From positions 3,481,411 to 3,545,410 of the forward strand of contig NZ_CP078078.1 in the NCBI RefSeq assembly GCF_023101205.1: a DNA stretch of 64,000 nucleotides. Reading direction: 5' to 3'. Numbering within the stretch: position 1 is the stretch's first letter; the number at the start of each line of letters is the position of its first letter. This document shows positions 11,416 to 18,434 of this stretch, in pieces. The translations under genes and the position numbers were made by a program. The notes below the pieces were generated by a model. It saw nothing but the letters and a program-made list of their open reading frames with translations. It was not told where the DNA came from and did no database searches. The stretch comes from Microbacterium aurugineum (GTDB lineage Bacteria > Actinomycetota > Actinomycetes > Actinomycetales > Microbacteriaceae).

Positions 11416-12807
11416 TCAGCGCCGGCCGAGCTGCGTCGTGATCTCGGTGACCTGGTTGTAGATGGAGCGACGCTCCTTCATGAGCTCACTGATCTTCTTG
11501 TAGGCGTACATGACCGTGGTGTGGTCGCGGTTGCCGAACAGCTGACCGATCTTCGGAAGGGACAGGCTCGTGCGCTCCCTGCACAGATACATGGCGATCT
11601 GTCGTGACGTGGCGATCTGCTGCGATCGGCTCGAACCGTAGAGATCGTCCACGGTGAGCTTGAAGTACTGCGCCGTGGCCGTGATGATGTCGGTCGGCGA
11701 GATGATGTTGTCCTCCGCCGTGTCGATGATGTCGCGGAGCACGGTCTGCGCGAGGGAGATGTCGAGGGCAGAGCGGTTCAGGCTCGCGAACGCGGAGACG
11801 CGGATGAGTGCACCCTCGAGCTCGCGGATGTTCGAGGAGACGACGGTCGCGATGTACTCGAGCACCTCGTCGGGGATGTGGAGGGCCTCGCTCTGCGCCT
11901 TCTTACGGAGGATCGCGATGCGGGTTTCGAGGTCCGGTGCCTGCACATCGGTGATGAGGCCCCACTCGAAGCGGCTCCGCATCCGATCCTCGAAGCCCGT
12001 CAAGTGCTTCGGCGCGACATCACTGGTGATGACGACCTGCTTGTTGTGATCGTGCAGCGTGTTGAACGTGTGGAAGAACGCTTCCTGGGTCTCGGCGCGA
12101 CCCTGCAGGAACTGGATGTCGTCGATGAGGAGGATGTCGACGTCGCGGTACCTGGCCTGGAACGCGGCACCGCGGTTGTTCGCGATCGAGTTGATGAAGT
12201 CGTTCGTGAACTCCTCGCTCGAGACATAGCGGACCTTGACTCCGGCGTAGAGCGACTGCGCGTAGTCACCGATCGCGTGGAGGAGGTGCGTCTTGCCGAG
12301 TCCGGAGTCGCCGTAGATGAACAACGGGTTGTACGCCTTGGCCGGCGCCTCGGCCACGGCGACCGCCGCAGCGTGTGCGAATCGGTTGGACTGGCCGATG
12401 ACGAAGTTGTCGAAGGTGTACTTCGGGTTCAGCCGGGATTCGTGACGCAGCTGTGTGGGCTGCTCCATCGGAGACTCGACGCGGCTCTGCTCCGTGCGTC
12501 CGAAGTCTCCGACGGCGATGGGGGCCGTCTGCTGCTCCGCCAGTTCGTGGTTCACGACGACGCGGTAGGACGTGACCTCTTCGCCGATGTGCGAAAGGGC
12601 CTCCATGATCGGGAGTCGGAGACGCTTGTTGATCTGCGCTGCGGTCAGATCGTTGGGGACTTCGAGGTACAGCGTCGCGGACATGACGCCGGCCGGGACG
12701 GCGAGGCTGAGGAAGCCCTGCAGCTGGGGGGTGACGCGATCGTCGTCGGCCAGCAGCTCCTGCACCGTGGTCCAGATCGGGACGTCGGGCTGGGCAGGTG
12801 ATGTCAT
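11416..12807 (-). CDS. dnaA: Chromosomal replication initiator DnaA
   Basis: Initiator AAA+ ATPase of 463 aa that binds DnaA boxes and melts oriC. Domain I is at about residues 10-90; a short linker follows; the AAA+ core has Walker A GDSGLGKTH near residues 166-174, Walker B ILLIDDIQFL, and sensor motifs. Domain IV carries the DnaA signature FGNRDHTTVMYAYKKI near the C-terminus. The ATG at 12807 gives MTSPAQPDV. Its promoter region has two perfect DnaA boxes, consistent with autoregulation. Confidence 0.98.
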   Translation of the reverse strand: MTSPAQPDVPIWTTVQELLADDDRVTPQLQGFLSLAVPAGVMSATLYLEVPNDLTAAQINKRLRLPIMEALSHIGEEVTSYRVVVNHELAEQQTAPIAVGDFGRTEQSRVESPMEQPTQLRHESRLNPKYTFDNFVIGQSNRFAHAAAVAVAEAPAKAYNPLFIYGDSGLGKTHLLHAIGDYAQSLYAGVKVRYVSSEEFTNDFINSIANNRGAAFQARYRDVDILLIDDIQFLQGRAETQEAFFHTFNTLHDHNKQVVITSDVAPKHLTGFEDRMRSRFEWGLITDVQAPDLETRIAILRKKAQSEALHIPDEVLEYIATVVSSNIRELEGALIRVSAFASLNRSALDISLAQTVLRDIIDTAEDNIISPTDIITATAQYFKLTVDDLYGSSRSQQIATSRQIAMYLCRERTSLSLPKIGQLFGNRDHTTVMYAYKKISELMKERRSIYNQVTEITTQLGRR

Positions 12808-12854
12808 GACGCTCCGGACGAGGAATCGAGGCGGGGTCGACGTGCCGTGCCCCC

Positions 12855-12963
12855 TGTGGATAACTTAGGATGCCACGGTAGTCATCCCGGCTGTGAACGG
12901 CAACCTGCCCTTGAAAACACGCGCGCGTGTTGTGCCTGCCGGGCGCGCCACGGTTGTGGATAA
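12855..12963. promoter_or_regulatory. Two DnaA boxes in the dnaA-rpmH intergenic region
   Basis: Perfect TTATCCACA boxes read on the minus strand at 12855-12863 and 12955-12963, exactly 100 bases apart. The first sits about 11 bases downstream of the predicted dnaA -10 element, close to the transcription start; the second lies upstream of the -35. This arrangement fits DnaA autorepression. The rest of the 316-base gap between dnaA and rpmH holds the two divergent promoters and no gene. Confidence 0.85.
12875..12903 (-). promoter_or_regulatory. Predicted dnaA promoter
   Basis: On the minus strand, TTGCCG (12903-12898), a 17-base spacer and TACCGT (12880-12875) match the -35/-10 pattern of vegetative actinobacterial promoters. 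It lies between the two DnaA boxes. Confidence 0.6.
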
Positions 12964-13009
12964 TGGCTGTGCGGTGCCCGCCGGGCCGCCCTCGCGGAAG
13001 CGCGCAGAT

Positions 13010-13038
13010 TTGCTCTGCGCGCCGGTAGGACGTACCCT
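13010..13038 (+). promoter_or_regulatory. Predicted rpmH promoter
   Basis: TTGCTC (13010-13015), 17 bases, then TACCCT (13033-13038) resemble a vegetative promoter. It would give an untranslated leader of roughly 75-80 bases before rpmH and may drive the whole rpmH-rnpA-yidD-yidC block. Confidence 0.6.
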
Positions 13039-13123
13039 AAGTCGGTTGACTTATGCCATTTTTGGCAGTTCCCCATGTCTCCGGTCGAAGTGAATCCGGT
13101 GGCAGCATTCCCGGAGTGATTCC

Positions 13124-13261
13124 ATGAGCAAGCGCACTTTCCAGCCCAACAACCGTCGTCGCGCCAAGAAGCACGGCTTCCGTGCCCGCATGCGTACGCG
13201 TGCCGGCCGCGGCATCCTCGCTGCACGCCGCGCGAAGGGCCGCACCGAGCTCTCTGCGTAG
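13124..13261 (+). CDS. rpmH: 50S ribosomal protein L34
   Basis: Very basic 45-aa protein with the full L34 pattern: [20 protein letters not shown], then [19 protein letters not shown]. It is a structural protein of the large ribosomal subunit. The ATG at 13124 follows a GGAG at 13112-13115. It heads the conserved rpmH-rnpA-yidD-yidC order and is divergent from dnaA. Confidence 0.97.
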   Translation: MSKRTFQPNNRRRAKKHGFRARMRTRAGRGILAARRAKGRTELSA

Positions 13262-13267
13262 TCCGCT

Positions 13268-13618
13268 GTGCTCGCCCGCCCGTATCGACTGACCCGCGGG
13301 AGCGACTACCGTCTGGTCGTTCGACGTGGATCCCGTTGTGGTGGGGCGCGCGTCATCACCTCGGTGCTGGCGACGGGCGAGAACAGGGCCGCGAGGTTCG
13401 GATTCATCATCAGCAAGCAGGTGGGCACCGCTGTGGTGCGCAACACCGTGCGTCGGCGACTCAAAGCCGTGTGCGCGGAGGCGCTCCCGCGCGTCCCTGA
13501 GGGCACGGATGTCGTCATCCGTGCCCTTCCTGCGTCCTCCAGCGCGACTTTCGCGGATCTTCGCGCCGACGTCGATCGCTGCCTGAGCAGACTCGCGCCC
13601 GCCACGGTGTCGGCATGA
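13268..13618 (+). CDS. rnpA: Ribonuclease P protein component
   Basis: Protein subunit of RNase P, which matures the 5' end of tRNAs together with the M1 RNA. The 116-aa protein has the RNR signature region (AVVRNTVRRRLKAVC near residues 55-70), preceded by FGFIISKQVGTA. The GTG start is six bases after the rpmH stop; the stop overlaps the yidD start by 4 bases (ATGA), indicating translational coupling. Confidence 0.96.
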   Translation: MLARPYRLTRGSDYRLVVRRGSRCGGARVITSVLATGENRAARFGFIISKQVGTAVVRNTVRRRLKAVCAEALPRVPEGTDVVIRALPASSSATFADLRADVDRCLSRLAPATVSA

Positions 13619-13965
13619 CCGCGCTACCGGCGTCTTCTGTGGGAACGGCGCGATGGCATGCGCGTGACCTGGTGCGAACCATCCCGGTGATCCCCCGGAA
13701 CCTCGTGCTGGGGTTCCTCACGGCGTACCGCAAGGTGATCTCCCCGATGTATGGAGATGTCTGTGCGTACTACCCCAGCTGTTCGGCTTACGCTGTAGGT
13801 GCGGTGCAGCAGCATGGTGCAGTGAAGGGAGCGGCGCTCTCGGCGTGGCGCATCCTCCGCTGCAATCCCTGGACCAGCGGCGGCGTCGATGACGTCCGGC
13901 CGCACGACCACTTCCGTTACGACTTGACCACACACGGTTTCGTCGTCCCTTCCCGAAAGGACTGA
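13615..13965 (+). CDS. yidD: Membrane protein insertion efficiency factor YidD
   Basis: YidD family protein of 116 aa that aids insertion of inner-membrane proteins alongside YidC. The core motif is clear: a membrane-associated helix, then YRKVISPMYGDVCAYYPSCSAYAV with its conserved cysteines, ending in RILRCNPWTSGGVDDV. The N-terminal 25 residues are an extension relative to short YidD proteins. It overlaps rnpA by 4 bases and is 3 bases before yidC. Confidence 0.94.
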   Translation: MTALPASSVGTARWHARDLVRTIPVIPRNLVLGFLTAYRKVISPMYGDVCAYYPSCSAYAVGAVQQHGAVKGAALSAWRILRCNPWTSGGVDDVRPHDHFRYDLTTHGFVVPSRKD

Positions 13966-13968
13966 TCG

Positions 13969-15039
13969 GTGGGTCTTGACCTTCTGCTCGCCAGCGCGAC
14001 TCCCAGCCCCGAACCTGCGGCGGGGGGATTCGACCTGCTCGGCACCATCCTCTGGCCGCTGAAGTGGGTCGTCGAGCTGATCCTCGTCGCCTGGCATTGG
14101 CTTCTGACCACCGTCGGTCTTCCGTCCGCATCGGGTCTGACCTGGGTACTGTCCATCGTCGGCCTCGTCGTCGTCGTCCGTGCTGCGCTGATCCCGCTCT
14201 TCGTGAAGCAGATCAAGAGCCAGCGAAAGATGATGGAAATCGCTCCTGAACTGCGGAAAGTTCAGGAGAAGTACAAGGGCAAGAAGGACCAGCTCTCTCG
14301 TGAGGCCATGAGCCGCGAGACGATGGCGCTCTACAAGAAGCACGGCACGACGCCGATGTCGAGCTGTCTGCCCCTTCTCGTGCAGATGCCGATCTTCTTC
14401 TCGCTGTACAGCGTGCTGAGCGATGTCAAGAAGCATGCGGAGCAAAGCCTCGGCGGTGTGGGATTGCTCAACCCCGAGCTCACCAAGGAGTTCTACGACG
14501 CCAAGCTCTTCGGGGTCGCGTCCCTGCACGAGACCCTCGGCGACGCGGTCGACGCCAACAACACCACGGCGATCATCATCCTGGTCACGCTCGTCGTGCT
14601 CATGATCGCCTCGCAGTTCTTCACGCAGCTGCAGATCATCTCGAAGAACCTGTCGCCGGAGGCCAAGACCGGCCAGGCGTACCAGATGCAGAAGATCATG
14701 CTCTACGTGCTGCCGCTGGGATTCATCTTCTCCGGTGTGTTCTTCCCGCTCGGCGTGGTCGTGTACTGGTTCATCTCCAACCTCTGGACCATGGGACAGC
14801 AGTTCCTCGTCATCCGAGAGATGCCGACTCCCGGCTCGGAAGCCGCCAAGGCCCGTGAGGAGCGACTCGCTCGCAAGGGCAAGGCGATCGATTCCTCCGG
14901 CAAGGTCGTCCCGATGGCTGCGTACGAGGCCGAGCAGCAGCGTCTGCTCGAGGAGGCGGAGAAGGCGAAGGCTCAGGCGCCCAAGCGTCAGCAGCCCGTG
15001 GGCAAGAAGCGTGCGAAGAAGAAGGGGAACGGTTCATGA
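13969..15039 (+). CDS. yidC: Membrane protein insertase YidC
   Basis: YidC/Oxa1/Alb3 insertase of 356 aa that inserts proteins into the cytoplasmic membrane with or without SecYEG. Membrane segments appear near residues 15-45, 55-80, 140-160, 195-220 and 240-280, with the cytoplasmic hairpin (KQIKSQRKMMEIAPELRKVQ) between the first two core helices. The C-terminus is a long basic tail (KRQQPVGKKRAKKKGNG), typical of Gram-positive types and able to contact ribosomes. Start GTG at 13969; the stop overlaps the next gene by 4 bases. Confidence 0.96.
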   Translation: MGLDLLLASATPSPEPAAGGFDLLGTILWPLKWVVELILVAWHWLLTTVGLPSASGLTWVLSIVGLVVVVRAALIPLFVKQIKSQRKMMEIAPELRKVQEKYKGKKDQLSREAMSRETMALYKKHGTTPMSSCLPLLVQMPIFFSLYSVLSDVKKHAEQSLGGVGLLNPELTKEFYDAKLFGVASLHETLGDAVDANNTTAIIILVTLVVLMIASQFFTQLQIISKNLSPEAKTGQAYQMQKIMLYVLPLGFIFSGVFFPLGVVVYWFISNLWTMGQQFLVIREMPTPGSEAAKAREERLARKGKAIDSSGKVVPMAAYEAEQQRLLEEAEKAKAQAPKRQQPVGKKRAKKKGNGS

Positions 15040-15527
15040 GTGAAACCATGACCGAGAGCTCCGAGCCCACCGTGGCTCAGCTCGAGAACGAAGGCGACGT
15101 CGCCGCGGACTACCTCGAGGAACTCCTCGACATCGCGGATATCGACGGTGACCTGAACCTCGACGTGCGTCAGGGGCGCGCGTATGTATCGGTGGAGGCG
15201 GAGGGCGATGGCCTCGCTCTTCTCTCCGCCCCGGACACGGTGCAGGCGCTTCAGGAGCTCACCCGCCTCGCGGTGCAGAGCAAGACGGGGTCATTCTCCC
15301 GCTTGATCCTCGACATCGCCGGCTCGCGTGACACGCGCCGTCGGCAGCTCGAGACACTGGTCGATGCAGCGTCCGCGAAGCTCGATGAAGGCTCCTCGCA
15401 GGCTTCGCTGCCGTCGATGTCGAGCTATGAGCGCAAACTGGTGCACGATATCGCGGCCGAGCGTGGCCTGGTGTCGGAGTCGTACGGTGAGGGCGCTGAC
15501 CGCCACACGGTTCTTCGTCGGCGTTGA
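15036..15527 (+). CDS. khpB: KH/R3H RNA-binding protein Jag (KhpB)
   Basis: Cytoplasmic RNA-binding protein of 163 aa of the Jag/KhpB family. An acidic N-terminal region is followed by a KH-like domain (VSVEAEGDGLALLSAPDTVQALQEL, then FSRLILDIAG) and a C-terminal R3H domain (SYERKLVHDIAAERGLVSESYGEG). It overlaps the yidC stop by 4 bases, as in most actinobacteria. The stop codon's last base directly precedes the first parS site. Confidence 0.94.
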   Translation: MSETMTESSEPTVAQLENEGDVAADYLEELLDIADIDGDLNLDVRQGRAYVSVEAEGDGLALLSAPDTVQALQELTRLAVQSKTGSFSRLILDIAGSRDTRRRQLETLVDAASAKLDEGSSQASLPSMSSYERKLVHDIAAERGLVSESYGEGADRHTVLRRR

Positions 15528-15543
15528 TGTTTCACGTGAAACA
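15528..15543. promoter_or_regulatory. parS site 1
   Basis: TGTTTCACGTGAAACA, the canonical ParB-binding palindrome, extended here to a perfect 20-base palindrome (15526-15545) that begins inside the khpB stop codon. It lies between khpB and rsmG. Confidence 0.92.
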
Positions 15544-15560
15544 TCGTCCGGGAACTGCAG

Positions 15561-16184
15561 ATGACTGAGATCGAAGGCGAGCCTGCGGTCGCCGCGGAAC
15601 TCTTCGGGGACCGCATCGATCTCGCTCGAGCGTTCACGGCTTCGCTCGCACGTGAGGGTGAGGAGCGGGGTCTGATCGGACCGCTCGAGCTTCCGCGTCT
15701 GTGGACGCGGCACATCCTCAACAGTGTGATCGCTGCTCCGCTCTTCCACGGTTCGGTCGCTGACATCGGATCCGGGGCGGGCCTCCCGGGCATTGTGCTC
15801 GCGATCGCGCGTCCTGATGTGAAGTGGACTCTCATCGAACCGATGGAGCGTCGGGTCACGTGGCTCACCGAGCAGGTGGAGGCGCTGGGACTGACCAATG
15901 TCGTGGTGCAGCGTGCGCGTGCCGAGGATGTTCATCCTGCCGAGGGTTTCGATGTCGTCACGGCGAGGGCCGTCAGTGCCTTGCGTACGCTCATCCCTCT
16001 CACTGCCCCACTCGTGCGCGACGGTGGGGAGCTTGCGTTGCTCAAGGGAATGAACGCCGCGAACGAGATCGACGCTGCCCAGAAGCCGATCAAGAAGTTC
16101 CGTCTGTCGGACGTGCGAGTGGAAGTGCTGGGGGAGGGTGTTCTCACCGAGACGACCCGCGTGGTTCGCGCCCGCGTTCGGTAG
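15561..16184 (+). CDS. rsmG: 16S rRNA (guanine-N7)-methyltransferase RsmG
   Basis: SAM-dependent methyltransferase of 207 aa that makes m7G in the 530 loop of 16S rRNA (E. coli G527). The SAM-binding motif is DIGSGAGLPGIVLAIARPD near residues 72-90; the N-terminal LPRLWTRHILNS and the later VVTARAVSALRTL block are family landmarks. It follows khpB and precedes parA, the usual order around actinobacterial origins, but here parA is 1.3 kb away across the parS array. Confidence 0.95.
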   Translation: MTEIEGEPAVAAELFGDRIDLARAFTASLAREGEERGLIGPLELPRLWTRHILNSVIAAPLFHGSVADIGSGAGLPGIVLAIARPDVKWTLIEPMERRVTWLTEQVEALGLTNVVVQRARAEDVHPAEGFDVVTARAVSALRTLIPLTAPLVRDGGELALLKGMNAANEIDAAQKPIKKFRLSDVRVEVLGEGVLTETTRVVRARVR

Positions 16185-16198
16185 TTCCTCCTGACATC

Positions 16199-16232
16199 AA
16201 GGCGGGGTGTTTCACGTGAAACACCCCGCCTT
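16199..16232. terminator. parS site 2 inside a terminator-like hairpin
   Basis: A perfect 34-base palindrome, with parS core GTTTCACGTGAAAC at 16209-16222 at its centre, extended by AAGGCGGGGT on the left and its complement on the right. It is 15 bases behind the rsmG stop, is GC-rich and is followed by TTTG on the plus strand. It therefore looks like both a ParB-binding site and the rsmG transcription terminator. Confidence 0.8.
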
Positions 16233-16486
16233 TGTCTGCGGTGGAGTTCGCCGTCACGAGGCCTTGGGCCTTCTGGTGCCGGTGGAGGGTCTCTCGGATA
16301 GAGCACCGATCGGCGCTTGAGGGATCTGCGTCGACGTGGCGTCGCGGAGGACGATGTGGGTATCGCGTTCGGCTGTCGGTGCGGACCACGCGAGCCGCTT
16401 CACGCAGTGCATCGTCGTGGATGCTCCGGTGTCGTTGCGTTTCGAGCCGCTGAGGCAACACCGACGGAGTGCTTGCTTTCCAATGA

Positions 16487-16502
16487 TGTTTCACGTGAAA
16501 CG
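16487..16502. promoter_or_regulatory. parS site 3
   Basis: TGTTTCACGTGAAACG, with a perfect 14-base core GTTTCACGTGAAAC at 16488-16501, preceded by GA as in sites 1, 4 and 8. Confidence 0.9.
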
Positions 16503-16678
16503 GAGACGCCCGTGCCTCGGACCGAGGTGCTGTGGTGCCGGCGCCCGTCTGGGGGAGGGGATGAGAACGGAACGTGACGTAAGCCCACGAGCGTCGTCTA
16601 GACCAGGCAACTGAAGACTGCGGTGATTCTTGCGAGGAGTCGTCAATGTTCAGCTCACAGAGCGGTGCTGGCCGTTGA

Positions 16679-16694
16679 TGTTTCACGTGAAACG
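16679..16694. promoter_or_regulatory. parS site 4
   Basis: TGTTTCACGTGAAACG, perfect 14-base core at 16680-16693. The flank GTTGA before it is shared with site 1. Confidence 0.9.
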
Positions 16695-16929
16695 GTGCCT
16701 GGCAGAGCGGCCGCACATTCTCGGTATCGCCGCACAGTAGGAGATCGTGGCGGCACGCACCGTTTCGATACGTCCCTCCCTGTGGTCGGGGACGCCTGAT
16801 CCGGTTTGCGTGGTTCCTCGGGAAGTTCATGCGGGGCTTCACGTATTGCTCTCTGCTGCATGACGCCCCCTCGCCTTCTTGTGGGCTTCCGTCGTCCCCA
16901 TGTGCGGTATCCCCGGCTGGGCGGAAGGA

Positions 16930-16945
16930 TGTTTCACGTGAAACT
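16930..16945. promoter_or_regulatory. parS site 5
   Basis: TGTTTCACGTGAAACT, perfect 14-base core at 16931-16944. Confidence 0.9.
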
Positions 16946-17174
16946 GCGCCTGACGAGTTTGCCGCTGGTCGGATGTAGGCGTATCCCGCCCGCTCCATCG
17001 TTGGGACTGCGCTTCCGTGCAGCTTGGGAAGGCCGTCCGGGGCATCTGTGTTCGTCGTGTGCCATCCCTGGGGCGCATCGGTGCGCTCGTGGTCGCGTGC
17101 ACGCTGACCTCTCACTCCTCGCAGGCGTCGGGGTGCTCGCCCGTAGGTGGCCCTCTATCTCCGGTTCAGAACAA

Positions 17175-17190
17175 CGTTTCACGTGAAACA
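17175..17190. promoter_or_regulatory. parS site 6
   Basis: CGTTTCACGTGAAACA, perfect 14-base core at 17176-17189. Confidence 0.9.
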
Positions 17191-17386
17191 CCCACTGATT
17201 GCGATTGTCCGAATGCTGATGCTGCCGGCGCGCTCGGGCGAGAGGGGGCGAGAAGACGGAGTTCTATCGGACATAGACGGGAACGGGGCGGGTGACGGTC
17301 AGTGCGCGTAAACCGGGTGAAGCTGAGGGTCATCGAGGAGATTGCCCTTGGGGAGGGCCGCTCGTATAGATGTGTCGACGCGCGAT

Positions 17387-17400
17387 GATTCACGTGAAAC
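17387..17400. promoter_or_regulatory. parS site 7 (one mismatch)
   Basis: GATTCACGTGAAAC, differing from the 14-base core at the second base only (A for T). The central TTCACGTGAA is intact, so weaker ParB binding is plausible. Confidence 0.75.
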
Positions 17401-17507
17401 GACCGTCGGGACCTTCTCCGAAGAACCGTGACGAGCGCGGGAGAGCCTGGTCGTCATCCAACGTCGCCCCGTGCGATTAGAGTGGAACGCGGCCCCGAAA
17501 GGAGTGG

Positions 17508-18434
17508 ATGTTTCACGTGAAACAGTCCGAGAAGACATCGGCGAACGAATCGTTCGGGATGGACACACCGCTCGCGCGGGAACTCGCCGACCTCTCTGCC
17601 CGGAGGCGCGCGCTTGAGGCAGCGAAGGTGAAGTTCACGGGGGACACCCGAGTCCTGACCGTCTCCAACCAGAAGGGCGGCGTCGGCAAGACCACATCGG
17701 CTGTCAACATCGCCTCGGCGCTTGCTGGCCTGGGGGCGAAGGTGCTGGTCATCGACCTCGACCCACAGGGAAACGCCTCCACTGCCCTGGGAGTTCCCCA
17801 TAGCGCGGACACCCCTAGTGTCTATGACGTCCTGATCGACGAGTTCCCTCTCGCGGAGATCGTGCAGCCGAGCCCGGAAGACCCCAACCTCTTCTGCGCC
17901 CCCAGCACCATCCACCTGGCGGGCGCAGAGATCGAGTTGGTCGCCCAGGTGGCGAGGGAGCACCGCCTCCGTCGAGCACTGCAGGACTACCTCGTCGACA
18001 ACGCGATGGATTTCGTCATCATCGACTGCCCTCCTTCGCTCGGACTGCTCACCATCAATGCGTTCACGGCCGCATCCGAGGTCTTCATCCCGATCCAATG
18101 CGAGTACTACGCGCTGGAGGGTCTGAGCCAGCTTCTCGGGAGCATCCAGATGATCCAGAAGCACCTGAACCCGGCTCTTCACCTCTCGACGATCCTGCTG
18201 ACCATGTTCGACGGACGCACGCGCCTCGCGCAGCAGGTCGCGGAAGAAGTGCGTACACACTTCCCGGATCAGGTGCTGGAGACGGTGATCCCTCGGTCCG
18301 TCCGAGTGTCGGAGGCCCCGAGTTTCGGCCAGACGGTGATCGCCTACGATGGGCAGTCCGCCGGCGCGATCGCGTACCGCGAAGCTGCCGTCGAGATCGC
18401 GTCGCGCATCGCGACGCAGAGCAAGGAGAAATGA
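17508..18434 (+). CDS. parA: Chromosome-partitioning ATPase ParA (Soj)
   Basis: Deviant Walker-type ATPase of 308 aa that binds DNA nonspecifically and moves ParB-parS complexes. The P-loop is KGGVGKTTSAVN at residues 56-67; the Walker A' region VLVIDLDPQGNAS and the IIDCPPSLG motif follow. The ATG at 17508 has AAAGGAG three bases upstream and reads MFHVKQ through parS site 8. The next plausible start is the internal ATG giving MDTPLAREL (residue 18), so the parS-encoded leader may be dispensable. It overlaps parB. Confidence 0.96.
   Translation: MFHVKQSEKTSANESFGMDTPLARELADLSARRRALEAAKVKFTGDTRVLTVSNQKGGVGKTTSAVNIASALAGLGAKVLVIDLDPQGNASTALGVPHSADTPSVYDVLIDEFPLAEIVQPSPEDPNLFCAPSTIHLAGAEIELVAQVAREHRLRRALQDYLVDNAMDFVIIDCPPSLGLLTINAFTAASEVFIPIQCEYYALEGLSQLLGSIQMIQKHLNPALHLSTILLTMFDGRTRLAQQVAEEVRTHFPDQVLETVIPRSVRVSEAPSFGQTVIAYDGQSAGAIAYREAAVEIASRIATQSKEK
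17509..17524. promoter_or_regulatory. parS site 8, overlapping the parA start codon
   Basis: TGTTTCACGTGAAACA begins at the second base of the parA ATG and encodes FHVK in the ParA N-terminus. ParB bound here would cover the ribosome binding region of the gene's DNA and could repress parAB transcription. Confidence 0.88.

Larger units (their letters stand above)
16185..17507. other. Gene-poor 1.3-kb parS array between rsmG and parA
   Basis: I see no credible gene here: no reading frame has a ribosome binding site plus recognisable protein family. What repeats is the parS core. Together with the sites at 15528 and 17509 there are eight copies, whose centres are separated by 680, 279, 192, 251, 245, 211 and 123 bases. 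The DNA between copies shows no longer shared repeat by eye. The natural reading is a centromere-like platform for ParB beside parAB. Confidence 0.85.

Noticed and set aside
16144..17115. 323-aa open frame on the minus strand across the parS array
   Set aside because: It runs through the rsmG end and its hairpin, has no ribosome site or recognisable domain, and its repeated FHVK segments are just parS read as protein. GC-rich DNA gives many such open frames.
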